Shown here one piece after another: positions 57,736-64,000 of a stretch of 64,000 bases of DNA. Origin of the DNA: Coprinellus micaceus. Lineage: Eukaryota; Basidiomycota; Agaricomycetes; Agaricales; Psathyrellaceae. Location of the stretch: contig OX596341.1 in NCBI GenBank assembly GCA_951394405.1, positions 1,550,001-1,614,000 on the forward strand, written 5' to 3'. The translations under genes were made by a program, and so were the position numbers. Position 1 is the first letter of the stretch. The number at the start of each line of letters is the position of its first letter. Below the pieces are notes generated by a model. It was not told the DNA's origin. It was given only the letters and a program-made list of their open reading frames with translations, and ran no database searches.

Positions 57736-59526
57736 ATGGCTGAAGATACAGAGGTCTTAGGCCGCGCCAAAGACTGGGAAACGAGGGAAGTAAACATTGG
57801 TTACATTCAACGCCCAGAGGTACGATACGGGTTTTCCAATGCCTGTACGATGCTAACATGTCGAACCAACTTCCTCACAGGGGCAGAAGGGAAAATACGG
57901 CGTCTTACCCGATTCCAGCAACTTCAAAATAGATACTCTCAACATCGGCAATATCGCCCCCCGACCACAACCGACCCCCTTATACCAACAACCTGCCAGC
58001 GCGCCTGCACCATCCACCAGCACTCTCGCACCCCCCATTCCCCACCATCCTGCCAGTTTTGGACCCCCTCAAGCACCCCTCGCTGCAGGGGTCCAATTTG
58101 GTGTGGATCAAGGATCTTCTGCGCATAGCGGTGCACACTTCTCTGCGCAGAGACCCCAACTGGGGTCAACATCCACCAGCATGAGTACTCCCCCAAGCGA
58201 CCCTCCTGAGTTCAAATACGGAATCGTCGCCGCCGTCGCCGCCCACGCGCACCTACGAGCGAAGGCCGAGTTCATCGACACACTGCTCCGTGGCTACGGA
58301 ATCGAGCCCGGCCAGTGGACCGGCCAAGTCGGATTCCGACTCGATGCCTCGAGGGATGGGGATGATAATGGGGTAGAGCTCCCTCCCACGCTGCACCAGG
58401 AGATCATGATCACGTTGCCCAAGTACCGCGCAGTAAAGGGGAGACGCCGGGATTTGGTCGAAGGGCTGAAGGAGAAGGTGTCCCCGTTCTTTGGCGTTGT
58501 CAGGTTTGTGAACTCGACGAAGACGTGGGATTTGGAGTCGCACAATGAGCAGGCGCCCAAGACGGCCACGAGCGATGGTCTGCTCGTAGATCAGTGCAGC
58601 AGGTCCTATGCATCCACGCTTCGAGTCGACGAGCCGGACGATGGCCAGGCGCCTCTCGTTAGCCTCAGCGCGATCAACTTTGCCCACAACACCGATCCCG
58701 GGAATCACTTCACAACCTCTGCTGCGTTCACGGTATGTAGTTCCTATGCCGGTTCCAGGGTCGTCACTGAAGCTACGGACCTTAGCTGGAGAAGGAGAAT
58801 AACGCAAGTTTGCATCCGTCCAAGATCAAGTTTTCCGAGCTCAAGTTCGAAGGACCCTCCCACTACGCGTTTCAGAGCGCGTCCGCCCGCGTAATCATGG
58901 ACCAGCCATCCAGTTTCGAGCACGTGTCCCCAGAGGAGAAGTTCGAAATCGATCCAAACGTCCCAGTCAAGGCTATCTCACAGAGGACGACCAAGAAGGA
59001 CGAGAGGCACACTGCACAGGTCGAGGTGGCTCCAAATTCTGCGAAGTTAGGATACCAGCTGTCGAAGGGCAGCGGCGAGGAGGATATGCGGTCGGTCGAA
59101 ACCATGAGGAACGCCTGGCAGGTGCGACACTCTCACGACACGAGAAGCAAGACCATCCGATACTTTATGTCGTCGAGCCCAGCGCCCGGTCGTCAGAACG
59201 TGCTTCCCGACGTCGAGCAGCTTAGACCCAGTATGAGGTTCACCCCAGAGACGAGGGCTTTGGCGCCGAAGAAGGTTGTTGTCAGACTGTGGTCGTTCTG
59301 GACTCAGGCGGAGTCCCAGGGCAAGTCGAAGAGCGACGGGGTCCTAAAGCGGGTCTTTTACCCGTTAGTGGGGAAGGGTGGGTCGAAGGGAAAGGAGGAG
59401 TCCAGGGTCTACACCAACGTCGCGCATTGCATAGAGGTGACGGTGCCCTTGGACTTTGTCGGTGCCGCGAGGAAGACTGAGGAGCGAAACGTCATCCTCG
59501 AGGATCTTTGGAATAGCTCTGCCTGA
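57736..59526 (+). CDS. Unrecognised 558-residue protein
   Basis: Three exons fit in phase: 57736-57819, 57881-58732 and 58786-59526. The N-terminus (MAEDTEVLGRAKDWETREVN) is charged. It is followed by a Pro/Gln/Ser-rich linker, then an apparently folded part (EFKYGIVAAVAAHAHLRAKA, LPPTLHQEIMITLPKYRAVK, SLSAINFAHNTD). The second half has blocks such as HYAFQSASARVIMD, TKKDERHTAQVEV, KVVVRLWSFWTQAE and HCIEVTVPLDFVGAA, which look beta-rich. No signal peptide or membrane helix is seen. The tidy exons indicate a real gene; I know no family for it. Confidence 0.7.
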
Positions 59527-60148
59527 GATTGCGCTTCACTGGTATATATCCCCATCCTGTGTGTCAAATAGTCATCATCCATGTAATCTTTGCGGTTCTA
59601 AAAACGAACTTGCGTACACAGTGGGAGTGCCGAGAAACTCACTAGCTGCCGTCCGGAGAAACCGAAAACCAACAAGAGGGAGGTTCAAAGCGAATGCCTT
59701 CGAACTTGAAGAGAAGCGTCGGAAGGCCTTCGTTTGTTGCGCCATGTTTACGCGTCAATCATGTGATTCGCACCCCTTCTCCTCCTCCCCCGTTTCCCAG
59801 CAACCGGCCATGACGTGGGGACTGCTCGTGTGCGAGCCTCGAGATGTCTGGAACAGGCTGGCGATGGGGTAGGCTGGTGTGTTTCGTTTTATATCAGTTG
59901 ATGAACATACGAGTGTCTGAAGGAGACGAGAGACAAGGATATCGGGGGCAATTGCAGATGAAAGGTCCCAGCAGAATGGGTGGCCCAGTGGAATGGGTCG
60001 CAACCGTCCGGCGTTGTCACCGAACAACTCCACCTTTCCCTCTTATACCGCCATCCCTTTTGTTCGTTTCCACATTTTCGTTCTCTCCCTTTCGACCTCC
60101 GGCAGGTCTTTTCGCTCATTCACTTTCTTTGGTCGCTCTTTCTACACG
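59527..60148. other. Intergenic DNA
   Basis: About 620 bp without a supported gene. The right part is pyrimidine-rich (60040-60140), as often seen upstream of fungal genes. Confidence 0.4.
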
Positions 60149-60815
60149 ATGCAGTCTCTCTTCTTCATATTCACGTTCTTTGTCGCTTTGGCTAGCCGGG
60201 GTACGTCCGAGGAGTTGTGAAAGAAGGGTTGGCAGAGCGCTGACAGGCTAGAGTGTAGTGCTGGCCTTCGAGATCCCCCTGGGCAACGTCGTGCTCAAGT
60301 CGACGCAGCTTCTCGCCATCCCTGACAGTGCAGTGAAGACCGCGGTACGAATAGGATTTTCCCCTGGCGCGAAAACGTAGTCTCATGTGGTTCTTGTGAC
60401 AGTGCGCTGCCAACTGCACATCCGCGAGCGCCGCCATCGCCGCCTGCAACGAAGATACTGCGTGCCTGTGCCGGGCGGAGACATTCACGGGGCTGGTGGG
60501 GTGTGAGACGTGCATGCTGCACTACCTGATTGCGACGAACACCCGGGCGCCAGACCTCAGGGCGGGATCAAACGTGGTCGTTGGGGGTAAGCCGATTCAA
60601 GAGCCGGTGTGTATGTATTCTCTGACCGATCGACAGGGTATGTCGCTGCGTGCAAGACTGCGAACCCTACGCTGAGGACTGTTGCGGCACTTACGCTGCC
60701 TGCCAACTGGGACGGCCCTGTGTCAGCGATTCTGCCTGTGGGGGGGATGGTTGTGACTGTGATTGTGGGTACGCTGCTTGGAGGAGGGGCGATTGCGCTG
60801 CTGTCAAACATGTAG
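60149..60815 (+). CDS. CFEM-like secreted protein, probably GPI-anchored
   Basis: Four exons fit in phase: 60149-60200, 60259-60344, 60403-60586 and 60637-60815, giving 166 residues. A signal peptide is clear (MQSLFFIFTFFVALAS). Eight Cys follow the CFEM-like spacing: CAANC, nine residues, C, NEDTA then CLC, ten residues, C, then ETC and a late C in YVAAC. The Asp of NED is where CFEM proteins place the haem/iron-coordinating Asp. The C-terminus is hydrophobic (MVVTVIVGTLLGGGAIALL), as for a GPI signal. CFEM proteins act at the cell surface in haem uptake, adhesion or host interaction; which applies here is unknown. Confidence 0.7.
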
Positions 60816-60928
60816 AGTAGTCGCTTGAATGAATGAATGGATGAATGAGCGATCCGTGGTTGTTCCCACGCCGAAATATGCAAATTGAATTGAAAGGCCG
60901 CTTCCTCTTGACCTCATCCCACACCACC

Positions 60929-63900
60929 ATGTCCCAGTACAAGCAGGCAATCCGCACCCAGCAGCCCTCAGATTCCCCAGAGTCCTTCAAATATCGCACC
61001 CAACTCTCAACCCTCAAGGAGCTCTTCACAAGCTGGACAGACGATGGTCAGACGCCCTGCTCGTGCCCCAATATTCATCCCCGATTCTGACCACAACTTC
61101 AGATCTCAAATCCCTGCTTCTCGAAGTCTCGGGCGATGTCCAAGTAGCTGCCACCAGGATCACAGATGGTGCGCCATTTCCCCGTTTTTCGCCCCGTGTT
61201 TTCGTCCCAACCACTGACATGTCACAAAGGTGACGCCGTCCAGTGGGGCGAAGTATCGCGCAAAAAGGACAAGAAGACTGCTTCTTCAGCCGGCCCCACC
61301 AGGGATTCCATTCAAGGACGAGTCGATGCGCGTGGAGGGCGAGGTGGACGGGGAGGCAGGGGTGGTCCCGGTCGCGGTGGCGCTACGCGCGGACGGGGTG
61401 GCCCTGGTCGAGGCGGTGCAAACGGACACATCCCGCGCACCGATGGTCTTCATCCTGCGTCTGCCAGTAACATCAACGGCTCTGTTGCAGAACAACTCAA
61501 GGCTGGATTTGCGGATCTCCCTGCCAAGCCCGCCCCCGCCGAGTCACAGGACCAGCAGACCAACGGTGTCACCCCCTCTACTTCGGGCTGGACAGAAGCT
61601 TCATCGCACCCAGAGACTTCGACTTCGACGACTTCCGTGTCTAGTTCCCCGTGGGGCGCTCCCAAGGCTCAACCTCCCGCCCCCGTCACCAACGGTGCCC
61701 CCGCTCAGGCACAGGCTGCCCCAGCACCCGCCAAATCCGCCGCCCCTGCCCAACGCACCTGGGCAGATCTCTTGAAGTGCGTTTCATCCATCCAAATGTT
61801 CTTCATGATGTACTGATGGTGTTGCAGGAAGAAAGAGCAGCCCGCGCCCCCTCCCCAACCCCCCGCTCCAGCTCCAGCTCCTACTGAGCCTCCAGCTCCC
61901 GAACCTGAGGTACCTGCTCCTGTGAGAGAGGAACCCACAACAGCACAGGCACCCGTTTGGGATGAGCCATCAGTCGAAGCTCCTGCTGAACCGGCACAAG
62001 AGCCTGAGCCCGCTGTTGTCGAGCAACCTCCTGCTGAGACAAAGGAAGAGCCCGCCCCCGAACCTGCTCCCGCTCCCGAGTCTGTCAAGGCTGACGAGCC
62101 TGCGCCCCCCAAGGTTGAGCCCAAGGCCGCACCCTCCCCCATCGCACCTCAAGCTATTGCTGCTGCCGCTGTTACCCCGGTCGCCGCACCTTCTCCCAAA
62201 CCCCGTCCCGCTTCCGTCGCGCACCGTAACAGCGCACGTTACAAGGTTACTGACCAGCCCGTCGTCATGCCCAGTTCATTTGGTTCTGTCGAAAAGGTTG
62301 GCATGCAGTTCGGTAGTTTGAGTCTCGGTGGCGATTCTGTCACGGACGGGTATGTCTACATTCATCATCCAGAACGGGAAGTGAGGACTGATGTATTTGG
62401 TGCCAGTCCTGAACCTGAACAACAGCAGCCTGCTCCTGTCCAGCAGGAGGTTCCGTCGCCCCAGAAGGTGCAACCCAAGGCCCACTTCGAAGCTGCCGCT
62501 CCTCCCCCTCCCCCTCCGGCCACTGCCCCTGCTTCCTCCGCCTCGCTCAGCTCAGTCTTCCAGCAGCAGCAACAACCTCCCATTCCCCAGATCCCCTCAC
62601 AACCTCCTGCTGCTCAGACTCCCACCGCGCATCACGCCATTCCCAGCTCTGTCTCCCAGCCCATCCACTCCTCCCAGGCTGCCCTCAACCAATACAGCCA
62701 GCAGCAGCAACAGCAGCCTCAGCAACAGACTCCCCAGGCCCAACAATCCCTCACCTCCAGCCATCAGCAACAGTTGCCCCAACTCCAGAGTCTTCCCCAG
62801 CAACTCCAGCATTCGTACAACCAGCACAACCTCCCCTCGCAACTCGATACTCCTTCCTCCCAGCTCGGACAACAGTCGACTCAGCAGCCGGCCTTGCAGG
62901 GAACTGCCCACTCCAGCTACTTCCGCCAGAGCGAGACGTCCTCCCCCTACTTCCATGCACCCACTCCTCCCAGCGCCCAGGTTCAGGATTCGTATGGAGC
63001 TTTCGGCCAGTTGAGCGGCCAGCAGCAGCATCAGCAAAGCTCGCACAGTGCTGGTGGCTTTAGCTCGGCCGATTACAGCTACAACGATAACCAACGGGTA
63101 AGTCCATTTCAATGTCGTCATGTGCCACCGTAATCTAATCTTATGCTTTCAACAGAACTACTACGACTACCCTCAGCAGTCGGGCTTCGGCGGTCGGGCC
63201 ACTCTTGGCCACGACGACGTCAAGGGACTTCCTGGATCTCAGCAATCCGGCGGCTCTGGCCTCCCTCCCCCCTCCTCCACTCAGCAGACCTCCCAGCAAC
63301 ACGCTGGCGCTCAGGGCAACGCCCAGAGCCAGCAACCCGCCGCCCAAATTCCTCAGCAAGGATACGCGGCGCCTCCTCCCCTCCCTGGATACTACTACCA
63401 ACCTAACGCCTTCCCCCACAACCAGTACTTCGGCTCCCCCTATAGCTCTGGCTACGTGCCCCAACCCTACGGCCCCAAGTACCCCATGTTCGCCCAGGCC
63501 GGTCCCGCTGGACCTGGGTCCGCTCCCAGCCCCGCGTCGAAGCAACCGGGTAGCGGCTTGCCTCCCCAATCCAACCCCTACAACCAGGGGTTGTACGGCC
63601 AACAGGTTGGTGGCTATGATGACTACCAACCTCATCCTCACCACTCTCAACAGCAGCACCAACACTCGCATAGTCTCGGCCTCGGACAGAGCGGAGTCGG
63701 TGTTGGAAGTGCGGCGGAGTACGGCAAGCCCCTTTATGGTGGCTCGGGTGGTCAGGTCGGGATGCAGGGATTCATGGGTCTCAGCAGCCAGTCTAGCGGT
63801 GTGAACCCTAGCTCGACTGCTGGAGGACCTCGTACTGCTTCGTCGCCTGAGGCTGCGTACAAGCCCTACGGATCGAAGGACGTCGGTGTCAGTGCTGGTG

Positions 63901-64000
63901 GCCGTGCGGGAGGCGTGCAGCAGCAGAGCCAGGTCCAGGGTCAGCCTCAGGGTCAGAGCCAAGGCCAGGCTGGTCAGGGCGCTCCCCAGAGTCAGGGCTT
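60929..64000 (+). CDS. DEF1: DEF1-like CUE-domain protein, 3' end outside window
   Basis: Exons: 60929-61046, 61103-61168, 61230-61776, 61828-63097 and 63156 onward, open to the window end. Residues 1-60 form a CUE/UBA-like helical fold (STLKELFTSWTDDDLKSLLL, VSGDVQVAATRITDGDAVQW) that binds ubiquitin. Then RGG repeats (GGRGGRGGRGGPGRGG), a WADLLK motif after Pro/Ala-rich sequence, a segment GSVEKVGMQFGSLSLGGDS and a very long Gln/Pro/Ser/Tyr-rich tail. This matches yeast and fission-yeast Def1, which promotes ubiquitylation and removal of stalled RNA polymerase II. The low-complexity tail makes orthology rest on the N-terminus and layout. Confidence 0.75.

Noticed and set aside
61705..63121. 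Long minus-strand frames opposite DEF1
   Set aside because: The repetitive Gln/Pro/Ala codons of DEF1 leave antisense frames open. Gly/Ser/Leu-rich content without motifs indicates shadows.
62650..63990. CAG/CAA-rich stretches as a microsatellite
   Set aside because: They are part of the DEF1 coding sequence, with mixed codons and no pure long tandem array.

Overview
The window looks like nuclear DNA of a filamentous basidiomycete, most likely an Agaricomycete. Genes are broken by many short GT-AG introns of about 45-65 nt. The transposon families (Tad-like LINE, Ty1/copia, Ty3/gypsy, hAT, a RecQ-helicase/DUF6589-type element) and the host gene types (Cys-rich PARP-like protein, CFEM-like protein, multi-copy single-pass membrane proteins) fit that group. 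One 200-base run of N (1460-1659) is an assembly gap.

The left half (1 to about 35 kb) is a transposon island with nested insertions. A large family with long terminal inverted repeats made of CAGCTGAGC-like words has two copies in opposite orientation (before 1660 to 4223, and 21732-25644). The second copy was hit by two solo LTRs, each with a 5-bp target duplication. Pieces of a Tad-like LINE and a copia element are interleaved at 4.2-8.3, 14.2-14.4 and 25.6-27.8 kb. The most unusual element lies at 8350-14155. It has about 160-bp imperfect terminal inverted repeats and a 9-bp target duplication, it interrupts a LINE, and it carries a RecQ-like helicase gene (+, decayed at its 3' end) facing a 1049-residue DUF6589-like gene (-, intact). 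A CCAGTGGA-repeat element follows at 14407-15578, then a gypsy gag and LTR. A complete hAT transposon at 28269-32655 has exact 19-bp inverted ends, a perfect 8-bp target duplication and an open ten-exon transposase. The island ends in a degenerate duplicated repeat (32.8-34.9 kb), one copy of which holds a solo LTR.

The right half (35.3-64 kb) is ordinary gene-dense DNA. In order it has FIG4 (Sac-domain PI(3,5)P2 5-phosphatase, -), a helical membrane protein resembling alpha pore-forming toxins (-), a Cys-rich PARP-like protein (-), three tandem paralogs of a single-pass membrane protein (+; one intact, one frameshifted, one degraded), RFT1 (-), a SAP-domain membrane protein (-), an unrecognised 558-residue protein (+), a CFEM-like secreted protein (+) and a DEF1-like CUE-domain protein (+, cut by the window end). 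These host genes show no operon-like or pathway grouping. Phosphoinositide turnover, N-glycan lipid flipping and RNA polymerase II turnover simply sit side by side.

All calls come from reading the sequence and remembered family patterns. No database search was run.
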